A DNA stretch of 64,000 nucleotides from Alkaliphilus hydrothermalis (GTDB lineage Bacteria > Bacillota > Clostridia > Peptostreptococcales > Natronincolaceae): contig NZ_JAFBEE010000012.1 in the NCBI RefSeq assembly GCF_016908555.1, positions 1 to 64,000 of the forward strand. Direction: 5' to 3'. This document shows positions 34,697 to 43,471 of the stretch, one piece after another. The notes below the pieces were generated by a model. That model saw nothing but the letters and a program-made list of their open reading frames with translations, searched no databases and was not told the DNA's origin. A program made the translations under genes and the position numbers. How positions within the stretch are numbered: position 1 is the first letter of the stretch; each line of letters begins with the position of its first letter.

Positions 34697-35227
34697 ATGA
34701 AAGTAATAGTAAGTGGCAAAAACGTTGAGGTTACAGATGCTTTACGAAGTTCCGTTGAATCAAAGCTAACAAAGCTAGATAAATTTTTTAATGAAGAATT
34801 AGAGGCTAAAGCTACCCTATCAGTAGAAAAAGCTAGGCAAATTATTGAAGTAACCATTCCGATTAATGGATCAATTTTAAGGGCTGAAGAAGCTATGGAG
34901 GACATGTATGCTGCTATTGATAAAGTAGTGGATAAACTAACAAGACAGCTTAGAAAGCATAAAACCAAATTAGAAAATAGAAATAAATATGAAACCATTC
35001 GCTTTGAAAATATCCCAGTGCCCCACGAAGAGGAAGCCATGAGCGAGTCAAAAATTGTTAAAACAAAGAGATTTGGTGTGAAACCCATGAGTTCAGAAGA
35101 AGCTGTATTGCAGATGGAGTTAGTTGGTCATAATTTCTTTGTATACACTAATTCTGACACTGAAGAAATAAATGTAGTGTATAAAAGAAAAGATGGAAAT
35201 TATGGGTTGATAGAACCAGAAATCTAA
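34697..35227 (+). CDS. raiA: Ribosome hibernation promoting factor, long form
   Basis: Long-type HPF of 176 residues, which makes 100S ribosome dimers in stationary phase. The N-terminal domain (1-100) starts MKVIVSGKNVEVTDALRSSV, with the basic helix LTRQLRKHKTKLE; the C-terminal dimerising domain (about 120-176) has TKRFGVKPMSSEEAVLQMEL and FFVYTNSDTEEINVVYKRKDG. Start chosen at 34697 with AAGGGAG eight bases ahead, not the GTG at 34679. Gene order fliT-raiA-secA is as in B. subtilis. A terminator follows. Confidence 0.95.
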   Translation: MKVIVSGKNVEVTDALRSSVESKLTKLDKFFNEELEAKATLSVEKARQIIEVTIPINGSILRAEEAMEDMYAAIDKVVDKLTRQLRKHKTKLENRNKYETIRFENIPVPHEEEAMSESKIVKTKRFGVKPMSSEEAVLQMELVGHNFFVYTNSDTEEINVVYKRKDGNYGLIEPEI

Positions 35228-35245
35228 GATAATGTTTTTTATAAA

Positions 35246-35281
35246 CTAAGGTAGTCTCTAGGCTACCTTAGCTATTTTTTT
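35246..35281 (+). terminator. Terminator after raiA
   Basis: CTAAGGTAG and CTACCTTAG pair around TCTCTAGG, followed by a T run. Confidence 0.9.
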
Positions 35282-35424
35282 GTAGAATATTAAAATAAAA
35301 TGAAGCAAAAAATAAAACATTCTGAAAATGAAAAAAATAGGAAGGAAAAATCAAAGTAATAGAGAAATCCTAATGTATGAACTTTAATAGGTAATTATAA
35401 AGGGGACAAAGGGGTGTATTTGCC

Positions 35425-36030
35425 ATGATTTTTGAAGCTTTGGTATTAGGAATAATAGTAGGAAAGATTCGAGGTGGACATTTGAAGCGATTAGGGTATC
35501 TATCACTAAGATTTCCTTTTGTGGTGATCATGTCCTTAATATTAATGTTAACGACGTCTATAATGATTGCAATGGGCAATGAAACCTTTATAGAGCATCG
35601 AATGATTCTCTACATCATTATTTATTGTTTATTATTTACTACGTTGTTTTTAAATCTTCATAAAAAGGCCATATGGCTCATTTTAATAGGGGCTATCTGT
35701 AATTTCGCTGCCATTGTCCTTAATCAAGGAAGTATGCCAATTGATCTAACCCTTTTAGAAGATTCTGGCTTCAAGAATCTACTGATTTCCATAAACATGG
35801 GAGCTTTACCCAACTATATACCATTGGAAGAAGCTTTTCCTTTAACTGAGTATTTGGGCAAGCGTTTTATAACGCCATCATTTTATCCGCTTAAACAGGT
35901 TTTGGCAGTTGGAGACTTCTTGATCTCCATAGGATTGCTTTTTTACATTCAATCGGTTATGCAATCAAAATTATACCGCAAGGCTGTTGGGGTAATTAGT
36001 TTTGACCACCATGGTAGAGTTAGGCGGTAA
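35425..36030 (+). CDS. DUF5317 membrane protein
   Basis: A 201-residue membrane protein with about five spans. The loop NQGSMPIDLTLLEDSG, the segment PLTEYLGKRFITPSFYPLKQVLAVGDFLI and the absence of other domains fit DUF5317. GGGGACAAAGGGG lies upstream of the ATG. Function unknown. It sits between raiA and secA with its own terminator; in Bacillus these two are adjacent, so it is an insertion in the conserved order. Confidence 0.72.
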   Translation: MIFEALVLGIIVGKIRGGHLKRLGYLSLRFPFVVIMSLILMLTTSIMIAMGNETFIEHRMILYIIIYCLLFTTLFLNLHKKAIWLILIGAICNFAAIVLNQGSMPIDLTLLEDSGFKNLLISINMGALPNYIPLEEAFPLTEYLGKRFITPSFYPLKQVLAVGDFLISIGLLFYIQSVMQSKLYRKAVGVISFDHHGRVRR

Positions 36031-36079
36031 TGGTTAGGTTTATAGGCACAAAACTAATAATTTTTGATAAAAAATGTAA

Positions 36080-36119
36080 AAATAAGCTGAGATGATATCC
36101 TCAGCTTATTGATTTTTTA
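36080..36119 (+). terminator. Terminator before secA
   Basis: AATAAGCTGAG and CTCAGCTTATT form a perfect eleven-base stem, followed by GATTTTTT. Confidence 0.92.
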
Positions 36120-36207
36120 GATGGTTGTGTTACAATGATGGTTAAGAATTAATCAGATAATACATGAATAACAAGATAAACATAAAACTAAAATTCGAGG
36201 TGGTACT

Positions 36208-38886
36208 ATGAAAAGGGTGTTTGAAAAGGTTTTTGGTACCTATAGTGAGAGGGAACTGAAACGATTAAAGAAGAATGTTGAGGAAGTATTAGCTTTAGAA
36301 CCACAATATTCAAAATTAACGGATGCTGAATTAAAGGATAAGACGAGACAGTTTAAAGAAAGACTTAAAAATAACGAGACGCTGGATGACCTTTTACCAG
36401 AAGCCTTTGCAACCGTAAGGGAGGCAGCTTGGAGGATATTAGGGATGAAGCATTATCCTGTACAGCTGTATGGGGGAATAGTACTACATCAAGGCCGTAT
36501 TGCCGAGATGAGAACTGGTGAAGGTAAAACCTTAACGGCTACGCTTGCAGTATATCTCAATGCCCTCAGTGGCAAAGGGGTTCATGTTATTACAGTCAAT
36601 GACTACTTAGCCCACCGTGACTGCGAATGGATGAGTAAAGTATATAACTTCCTTGGTTTAACGACTGGGGTTGTAATTCATGGGATAACTCCTACAGCAA
36701 GAAAGGCAGCGTACCAAGCAGACATCACCTATGGTACAAACAATGAGTTTGGATTCGACTACCTAAGAGACAACATGGTAATTCATAAGCATGATATGAC
36801 CCAAAGGGAATTGAACTATGCCATTGTGGATGAAGTAGATAGTATTTTAATAGACGAGGCTAGAACCCCACTGATTATCTCTGGTCAAGGAGAGAAATCA
36901 ACGAAAATGTATTTCGTAGTAGATCAATTTATAAAAACCTTAAAAAATGAAGTTGATTTTACCATTGATGAAAAGGCCAACTCGATTTCCTTAACTGAAG
37001 AAGGCGTGGAAAAGGCAGAGAAGTTTTTTGGATTAGATAACCTTTCAGATATAGAAAACATGGAGACTTCTCATCATATTAATCAAGCATTAAAGGCTAG
37101 AAATCTAATGAAATTAGATAAAGATTATGTAGTTAAAGATGGAGAAATTGTAATTGTTGATGAATTTACAGGTCGTTTAATGTTTGGACGTCGCTATAGC
37201 GAAGGACTACATCAGGCAATTGAAGCTAAGGAAGGGTTAGAGGTTAAAAGAGAATCCAAGACGTTAGCAACCATTACCTTCCAAAATTATTTCAGAATGT
37301 ACAACAAAATTGCAGGTATGACAGGTACAGCGAAAACAGAGGAAGATGAATTTATCTCCATTTATGGTATGGATGTAATTGAAATGCCAACAAATAAGCC
37401 TGTAATTCGTCAAGATCTTGCGGATAGTATCTATAAGTCAGAGCAGGGAAAATTTTTAGCTTTGGTAAGGGATATAGAAGAGAAGTACGCTAAAAAACAA
37501 CCTGTACTAGTAGGAACGATTACAATTGAAAAGTCTGAGGAAATTTCCGCGCTACTAAAGAAGCGTGGAATTACTCACGAGGTTCTAAATGCTAAGCATC
37601 ATGAAAGGGAAGCAGAGATCGTTGCCCAAGCTGGTAGAAAAGGAGCAGTAACCATAGCTACCAACATGGCTGGCCGTGGTACTGACATTATCCTAGGTGG
37701 TAATCCTGAGTTTTTAGCTATGAAGGAAATGAAGAAAAGAGGATATAGTGATGAAATATTAGCTATGGTAACTAGCCATGCAGAGACGGCTGATGAAGAG
37801 TTAATCGCTGCTAAAAAAGTATATCATGAAATATACGCTGAAATTAAAAAGGAAACCGACAAAGAACATGAAGAAGTTGTACAGGTCGGAGGACTTCATA
37901 TCATTGGTACAGAGAGACATGAATCAAGACGTATAGACAACCAGCTAAGAGGTCGTGCAGGACGTCAAGGGGACCCAGGGTCCAGTAGATTCTATATTTC
38001 CCTACAGGACGATCTAATGCGTCTATTCGGTGGAGATAGAATGCAGGGAATCGTCGAGAAAATGGGCTTAGCCGAAGATGAGGCTATTGAGCATGGACTG
38101 CTAACTAGAACCATTGAAAATGCACAAAAGAAGGTAGAGGGTCGTAACTTTGGTATTCGTAAGCATGTACTCCAATACGATGATGTTATGAATAAGCAAA
38201 GGGAAGTCATCTACGGGGAGCGTAGAAAAGTATTAGATGGGCAAGATATGTATGATCAAGTATTTAATATGGTTGAGAGTATTACCAATGATGCTATTGC
38301 CTTGTATATTGAGGCGGATAAGTACCCAGAAGAGTGGGATATAGAAGCATTTGAAGAACATCTAACCACCATCTTCCTACAGCCTGATAGTTTACATTTT
38401 GAAAACATCCAAGACTTGACGATAGATTCCCTACGGGAAAAGGTAGTAGATGCCGCTAAAGCCCAGTATAAGCTTAAAGAAAATGACTTTGAAGCAGAAC
38501 GAATGAGGGAAATCGAGAGAATAATCCTACTCCAAGTGATTGACACTAAATGGATGGATCATATTGATGCAATGGATCAGTTGCGTCAAGGTATTGGTTT
38601 AAGAGCTATTGGACAGGTGGATCCTGTTAGGGCATATCAAACAGAAGGTTTTGACATGTTCCAGGAAATGATTAAGAGTATCCAAGAAGAAACTGTTAGG
38701 TACCTGTTCCATGTAGAGAAGGAAAGTGTAGTGGAGAGAAAACAGGTGGCTAAGCCTATGGAGGCAATTCATGGAGAAAGCAGTCAGAAAAAAATCAAGA
38801 CTGTAGTCAAGGAAGATGTAGTGGGTAGAAATGAACCTTGCCCTTGTGGTAGTGGAAAGAAATATAAAAAATGCTGTGGAGAATAA
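36208..38886 (+). CDS. secA: Preprotein translocase ATPase SecA
   Basis: The motor of Sec protein export at the inner membrane face. The 892-residue length and all landmarks are normal: AEMRTGEGKTLTATLAVYL (Walker A) near residue 98, YGTNNEFGFDYLRDNM, IVDEVDSILIDEARTPLIISG (DEAD box) near 205, NMAGRGTDIILGG near 487, GLHIIGTERHESRRIDNQLRG and the C-terminal zinc tail CPCGSGKKYKKCCGE. GAGGTGG before the ATG. It is 12 bases ahead of prfB, forming the conserved secA-prfB pair. Confidence 0.98.
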   Translation: MKRVFEKVFGTYSERELKRLKKNVEEVLALEPQYSKLTDAELKDKTRQFKERLKNNETLDDLLPEAFATVREAAWRILGMKHYPVQLYGGIVLHQGRIAEMRTGEGKTLTATLAVYLNALSGKGVHVITVNDYLAHRDCEWMSKVYNFLGLTTGVVIHGITPTARKAAYQADITYGTNNEFGFDYLRDNMVIHKHDMTQRELNYAIVDEVDSILIDEARTPLIISGQGEKSTKMYFVVDQFIKTLKNEVDFTIDEKANSISLTEEGVEKAEKFFGLDNLSDIENMETSHHINQALKARNLMKLDKDYVVKDGEIVIVDEFTGRLMFGRRYSEGLHQAIEAKEGLEVKRESKTLATITFQNYFRMYNKIAGMTGTAKTEEDEFISIYGMDVIEMPTNKPVIRQDLADSIYKSEQGKFLALVRDIEEKYAKKQPVLVGTITIEKSEEISALLKKRGITHEVLNAKHHEREAEIVAQAGRKGAVTIATNMAGRGTDIILGGNPEFLAMKEMKKRGYSDEILAMVTSHAETADEELIAAKKVYHEIYAEIKKETDKEHEEVVQVGGLHIIGTERHESRRIDNQLRGRAGRQGDPGSSRFYISLQDDLMRLFGGDRMQGIVEKMGLAEDEAIEHGLLTRTIENAQKKVEGRNFGIRKHVLQYDDVMNKQREVIYGERRKVLDGQDMYDQVFNMVESITNDAIALYIEADKYPEEWDIEAFEEHLTTIFLQPDSLHFENIQDLTIDSLREKVVDAAKAQYKLKENDFEAERMREIERIILLQVIDTKWMDHIDAMDQLRQGIGLRAIGQVDPVRAYQTEGFDMFQEMIKSIQEETVRYLFHVEKESVVERKQVAKPMEAIHGESSQKKIKTVVKEDVVGRNEPCPCGSGKKYKKCCGE

Positions 38887-38898
38887 TGGGGTGAACAG

Positions 38899-40003
38899 AT
38901 GATTAATTTAGATATTTATAAGCAGCAGTTGGTAAAGGTGCTGGAGGACATCAAGGAAATGAGGGCTTCACTTTGACATAGATGGAATTAGCCAACTGGT
39001 ATCAGACTATGAGGCTAAAATGTCGGAGGAGGGCTTTTGGGATGAACCACAGGAGGCCCAAGAAGTACTAAAGCAGACTAAAGCTTATAAAGACCGCATA
39101 CAGGCTTATGAAGGCCTGATTGCCACCCATGAAGAGTTGGAAACAATGGTGGCCTTTATTGAAGAAGGGGACAATACTTTTGCAGATGAACTAGTAGCGG
39201 GAATCATCCAACTAGAGGCCATCTTAGAGGAATTAAAATTATCTACTTTGTTAAAAGGTGAGTATGATAAGAACAACGCAATTCTTTCCATCCATGCTGG
39301 AACAGGCGGTTTGGATGCTCAGGATTGGGCTAAGATGTTGTTGCGGATGTATACCCGCTGGGCTGAAACAAAGGGATATAGAATTAAAACGATAGACCTG
39401 ATACAGGATCCAGAGGCAGGAATTAAGAGCGTTACCCTGTTGATTGAAGGTGAGAACGTCTATGGATTTCTGAAGTCAGAAAAAGGAGTACATCGCCTAG
39501 TAAGGGTATCTCCCTTTGACAACTCAGGAAAACGTCATACCTCCTTTGCTTCGGTGGATATTATGCCAGAAATTAATGATGATGTAAATATAGAAATAAA
39601 GGCCTCTGATTTAAAGATTGACACCTTCAGAGCCAGTGGTGCTGGAGGGCAGCATGTTAATAAGACGGACTCAGCAGTGAGAATCACCCACTTACCAACG
39701 GGAATTGTGGTCCAGTGCCAAAATGAGAGATCTCAACATAGCAATCGTGAAACAGCGATGGGTTTATTGAAATCCAAACTGGTGGAATTGAAGGAAAGAG
39801 AAAACAAAGAAAAAATCGAAGACCTTCAAGGGGAATATAGCCAAATCGCATGGGGAAGTCAAATCCGATCCTATGTATTCAATCCCTACAACCTAGTAAA
39901 GGATCATAGAACTAACGCAGAGGTAGGAAATACACAAGCAGTAATGGATGGAGACATCGATATTTTTATAAATGAATTTTTAAAAGTGAACTTAGGACAG
40001 TAG
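38899..40003 (+). CDS. prfB: Peptide chain release factor 2, programmed +1 frameshift
   Basis: RF2 ends translation at UGA and UAA. The gene is read as 25 codons from ATG 38899 to an in-frame TGA at 38974-38976; slipping at CTT-TGA-C moves into the frame that continues with GAC at 38975 to the stop at 40003, giving 367 residues. The product has the SPFDNSGKRHTS tripeptide-anticodon region and GAGGQHVNKTDSAVR with GGQ at about 249-251. Low RF2 leads to slower termination at the UGA and more frameshifting, so the gene autoregulates. Confidence 0.96.
38961..38977 (+). promoter_or_regulatory. RF2 programmed frameshift site
   Basis: GAGGG serves as internal Shine-Dalgarno, five bases ahead of CTT TGA C. 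The usual spacing in other bacteria is three bases, so this spacing is slightly longer than canonical. Confidence 0.9.
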
Positions 40004-40022
40004 TCCTAAGTTCTTTTTTTTA
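39988..40022 (+). terminator. Terminator overlapping the prfB stop
   Basis: GAACTTAGGAC and GTCCTAAGTTC form a perfect stem with loop AGTA and eight Ts after it. The left arm holds the last prfB codons. Confidence 0.94.
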
Positions 40023-40201
40023 TGAGGAACGTTGAAAAAAGAGGATTTATGCAAAATTTTTATTGTATTTAATTTTCTAAAGATAAAGGTTTTTTGGTTA
40101 TTTTATCGAATTAGAATACATGAGGAATTTTACATACTTACTTAAGTGTTCGGATATTGACTAAAGATAAAGGAAATTGCAGAACTAAGGGAGGAACATT
40201 T

Positions 40202-42409
40202 ATGAAAAAAGGATTTATGGGAAAAATAGCAAAAAGGACAAAAATTAAAGGACAGTCGCAGGGTAATAAGAGTAGCAAGAAGAGCATTAAGCGGCAGTTG
40301 ATGAGTGTTATCTGTACACTGATTTTGGTAATGGTAGTAATCACATCTGCGGTTAATTATTATTTCGATTCCAGCAATATTAAAGATACCGCAGAGAAAA
40401 ATAATAAGACGATTGCCAACTCAATTGCGATGCAGCTGGATGTCTATGTAGAGACGCTGCTCAATACTGTTAGATTATTAGCTTCTTCAAGGGACTTTAC
40501 ATCTATGGAGCGGTACGATGTACAGGAACTATTTCACACTGTTAAGAGCCAGAATAGGGAAATAAAAGAAATTTATTTATTTGATAAATCTGGAGATTTA
40601 ATGGTGGCTAATCAAAGCAACAAAATAGAGTCAGTAGCTGGGGAAGCGTGGTTTCAGGAGGCATTAACAAAGGGCTTGAGTACAACCCAATCTGTAAAAG
40701 ATGGTATCGATGTTGGCTTTAGGGTTAACGTTGTCGTGTCGGATGCAAATAATGTAAGAGTGGGTGTCCTTTCAGTAGTGGTGGGATTTAATAAAATCAG
40801 TCAAATTGTAAAGGATGTAGCTATAGGAAATACAGGATATGCCTATGTAGTAGATGGAGATGGTTATATTATCGGTCATCGGATTGCTTCGGAATATGTA
40901 ATGAAAAGGTACAATGTTTTAGAACAGGATTCAGAAATGATTAAAAAGGTAGTTCTAGAGAATGTTGAAAAAATAGAAGGAATCAATAATGATGGTAAAG
41001 AAATGATGGTATCCGCGGCATCTTTGAAAAATCACCCTTGGAAAGTCATTGTTCAACAAGAAAAAAGTGAAGTGTTGGCCTTAACAAGGGAATCCCTTGT
41101 TAGAAACATCATTATTGCTCTCATCATGATGCTGGTGACATTAGCTATGACAACTGTATTTGCTCAATATTTCACAAAACCAATTCAATTGCTGGTAGGC
41201 AATGCAATTAAGATTAAAGAAGGAGATCTAACTCAGAATATAGAGATTAAGGCAGAGAATGAAATTGGTGAGCTACAAAGGGCATTCAAAGAAATGACCG
41301 ATTCATTAGTTGAAATTCTGGTCAAAATCACAGGGGCAACAGACCAAGTCGGGGATTTTATTGATGAACTGAAGGGTAACGCTGAAATAACTTCAATGGC
41401 TGCAGTAGAAATTTCCAAGACTATAGAGAGTGTGGCGGCAGGGACATCTCAACAGATGGGTAGGGTAGACCAATCTTCTGAGATTATCATAAAAATGGTG
41501 GGAAATGTAAGGGAAGTACAATCCAGTACAACCGTAGCTGTTTCTTCAGCAGAAAACACCTCAAAGCTAGCTGCTGGAGGAGTAAGAAATATTCAAGAAA
41601 TAAAAACAACTATGGAAAATGTTACAGTATTAGTAGAAAATACATCTAACTTAATATTAAATTTAAACAAGCAAATTGGAGAAATAGATCGAGCAGGTCA
41701 ATTAATCACAGCCATATCAGATCAAACAAATCTATTGGCATTAAATGCTGCAATCGAGGCTGCAAGAGCAGGAGAGCATGGTAGAGGATTTACTGTGGTG
41801 GCGGAAGAGGTTAGAAAGCTAGCAGAGCAATCTAGAGGAGCATCTAAGGAAATTATAGGGTTAATCGAAAAAATCCATAACGAAACAAGTAAAGCTGTTG
41901 TTTCAATGGAAGAAGGAATAAGGGGAGTAGAAGCAGGAAACACGGTAATCAATCGTGCTGCAGACTCCTTCACAACTATTCTGGATGAAGCCAATGGTGT
42001 GTCCAGCTCTATGAAAAACTTAGAAAGCATTATAGAGGAATTAGCACAAGATGTAATGACCACTGAAGAAGTGATGAATGAGGTGGCCAGTGTCTCTCAA
42101 TCTACTGCCGCCGCCGCTCAGCAGGTATTGGCAAGCGTGGAGGAACAGGATGCTTCTATTCAACAAATGTCAGATTCGACAGTTACTCTGAATAGCATGA
42201 TTAATGAGTTGAAGGTTATTACTCAACGATTTAAGTTATCCAAGATGACTAATGAATCCAAAGATGCCTTGGTTGATGGAATCAGAAATGAAGAAATAAT
42301 GAAAAAAACTGATCAGGATATCCTTAACGAAATAAATAAGGGTAAAGGATTTAATATGAGAGGATTTTTTAAGAAGTTTTCAAAAAGCGTTTTTAAAAAG
42401 AAAAAGTAA
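40202..42409 (+). CDS. Methyl-accepting chemotaxis protein with Cache sensor
   Basis: A 735-residue transmembrane receptor. After a long basic cytoplasmic N-terminus (KKSIKRQL) comes TM1 at about 33-55, a periplasmic dCache-type domain at about 56-300 (KEIYLFDKSGDLMVANQS, GYAYVVDGDGYIIGHR), TM2 at about 302-325, HAMP to about 378 and the signalling domain with tip NLLALNAAIEAARAGEHGRGFTVVAEEVRKLAEQS. The C-terminus ends in a strongly basic tail (SKSVFKKKK), which is unusual. Start at 40202 with GGGAGG ahead. Ligand unknown, amino-acid-like ligands are usual for dCache. Confidence 0.92.
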   Translation: MKKGFMGKIAKRTKIKGQSQGNKSSKKSIKRQLMSVICTLILVMVVITSAVNYYFDSSNIKDTAEKNNKTIANSIAMQLDVYVETLLNTVRLLASSRDFTSMERYDVQELFHTVKSQNREIKEIYLFDKSGDLMVANQSNKIESVAGEAWFQEALTKGLSTTQSVKDGIDVGFRVNVVVSDANNVRVGVLSVVVGFNKISQIVKDVAIGNTGYAYVVDGDGYIIGHRIASEYVMKRYNVLEQDSEMIKKVVLENVEKIEGINNDGKEMMVSAASLKNHPWKVIVQQEKSEVLALTRESLVRNIIIALIMMLVTLAMTTVFAQYFTKPIQLLVGNAIKIKEGDLTQNIEIKAENEIGELQRAFKEMTDSLVEILVKITGATDQVGDFIDELKGNAEITSMAAVEISKTIESVAAGTSQQMGRVDQSSEIIIKMVGNVREVQSSTTVAVSSAENTSKLAAGGVRNIQEIKTTMENVTVLVENTSNLILNLNKQIGEIDRAGQLITAISDQTNLLALNAAIEAARAGEHGRGFTVVAEEVRKLAEQSRGASKEIIGLIEKIHNETSKAVVSMEEGIRGVEAGNTVINRAADSFTTILDEANGVSSSMKNLESIIEELAQDVMTTEEVMNEVASVSQSTAAAAQQVLASVEEQDASIQQMSDSTVTLNSMINELKVITQRFKLSKMTNESKDALVDGIRNEEIMKKTDQDILNEINKGKGFNMRGFFKKFSKSVFKKKK

Positions 42410-42431
42410 TTTTAAAGAAGATACCTAAAAA

Positions 42432-42464
42432 AATCCCCCAATAGATAAAAAATTGGGGGAACAT
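42432..42464 (+). terminator. Terminator after Cache MCP
   Basis: TCCCCCAAT and ATTGGGGGA pair around AGATAAAAA; T-rich sequence follows. Confidence 0.88.
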
Positions 42465-42502
42465 TATTTTAAAGTTAAAATATGTAAGCAAATGATAAAA
42501 CG

Positions 42503-42532
42503 AAAAGAACCCTGATGCTTCAGGGTTCTTTT
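42503..42532. terminator. Bidirectional terminator downstream of cspA
   Basis: AAAAGAACCCTGA and TTCAGGGTTCTTTT form a near-perfect stem with A run on one side and T run on the other. On the minus strand it ends cspA; it also backs up the MCP terminator. Confidence 0.9.
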
Positions 42533-42580
42533 CAGTAGTTGCTATATAAAATATAACTTATATTCTATTATAATTTACTA

Positions 42581-42781
42581 CTATAACTTTGTTACGTTTG
42601 CAGCTTGAAGACCTCTGTCACCTTGAACAACTTCGAATTCTACTTGTTGTCCTTCGTCTAATGACTTGAAACCGTCTCCTTGGATAGCTGAGAAATGTAC
42701 GAATACATCATCTTCACCTTCAACTGAGATAAATCCAAAACCTTTTTCACTGTTAAACCATTTAACTACGCCTGTTTTCAT
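42581..42781 (-). CDS. cspA: Cold shock protein
   Basis: A 66-residue single cold-shock domain that binds single-stranded RNA and DNA. MKTGVVKWFNSEKGFGFISVEG holds RNP1 (KGFGFI) and VFVHFSAI is RNP2. The start has TGGAGG ahead. Its leader holds a TGTAAC-ATC-GTTACA palindrome at 42810-42825 that could be an operator or part of a cold-sensing leader. It reads on the minus strand, downstream of yaaR but with its own promoter. Confidence 0.97.
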   Translation of the reverse strand: MKTGVVKWFNSEKGFGFISVEGEDDVFVHFSAIQGDGFKSLDEGQQVEFEVVQGDRGLQAANVTKL

Positions 42782-42829
42782 TTAAAAAAACCTCCAAAAA
42801 ATTATATTCTGTAACGATGTTACAACACT

Positions 42830-42858
42830 AGGATATCACTATTTTTTGGTATTGTCAA
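42830..42858 (-). promoter_or_regulatory. SigA promoter for cspA
   Basis: On the minus strand TTGACA (42858-42853) and TATCCT (42835-42830) with 17 bases between. It lies only eight bases past the yaaR stop. Confidence 0.82.
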
Positions 42859-42865
42859 ATATTTT

Positions 42866-43312
42866 TTACATCATTACATCTAAGAGCATACCCCGAATAT
42901 CATCCAATCGCTTAATGATAGAAATGCGGTCCACCTCTTCTTTTAAGAATTCTTTGGTCAAGGATTCTAGTTCTCGGTCAACGTTTTTAACAATGGAGTA
43001 GACCCGATGACGACCACGACGATCTAAGAAATTTTGTTTAGAAAACTGATGGGAGTTCTTAACAGCCACATCTAGAAATTCCCGTACTAGGTTTTTATAT
43101 TTAATGACTTCACTGAGATGCATCTTATCCCCTATTCGTTCAGACTGAGTAAGGATTTTATCATAAAGTCCTTGGAGGTGTTCTCTCACTTGGTCAGATT
43201 TTATTTCCTGAAATTTGGTGATAAACTTCTCTTTATTTACTTCAGCTTTTCGTGCTGGAGCATTGACTAATTCACGGAACTCAACGGAACCTAACTGATC
43301 TATTCGCTTCAT
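42866..43312 (-). CDS. yaaR: YaaR-family (DUF327) protein
   Basis: A 148-residue helical protein of the DUF327 family: FLDVAVKNSHQFSKQNFLDRRGRHRVYSIVKNVDRELE is the signature region. The family is common in Firmicutes and some spirochaetes; function unsettled. AGGGGA-like site before the ATG. It is divergent from the FliK-like gene, and the 160 bases between hold a candidate SigD promoter in the other direction. Confidence 0.82.
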   Translation of the reverse strand: MKRIDQLGSVEFRELVNAPARKAEVNKEKFITKFQEIKSDQVREHLQGLYDKILTQSERIGDKMHLSEVIKYKNLVREFLDVAVKNSHQFSKQNFLDRRGRHRVYSIVKNVDRELESLTKEFLKEEVDRISIIKRLDDIRGMLLDVMM

Positions 43313-43412
43313 GGAGTATCCCCTCCTTAAAATTCTGTCTCTATTATATTATATCGGCATAAATAATAAAAGTTTTAGACCTAGTTGTTGACTGGGAGGA
43401 GTTATTCTACAG

Positions 43413-43440
43413 TAAAGTAAAGGAAAGAAATTGTCGATAG
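43413..43440 (+). promoter_or_regulatory. Candidate sigma-28 promoter before FliK-like gene
   Basis: TAAA at 43413-43416, 16 bases, GTCGATAG at 43433-43440. Two bases of the minus-10 are off consensus and the spacer is one long, so this is weaker evidence than for the other SigD promoters. Confidence 0.45.
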
Positions 43441-43471
43441 ATTAAGTAGAAGAACTAAAGGTGGTGACAGG

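Noticed and set aside
38899..38976. prfB pseudogene by early stop
   Set aside because: The in-frame TGA is the conserved programmed frameshift site, not damage.
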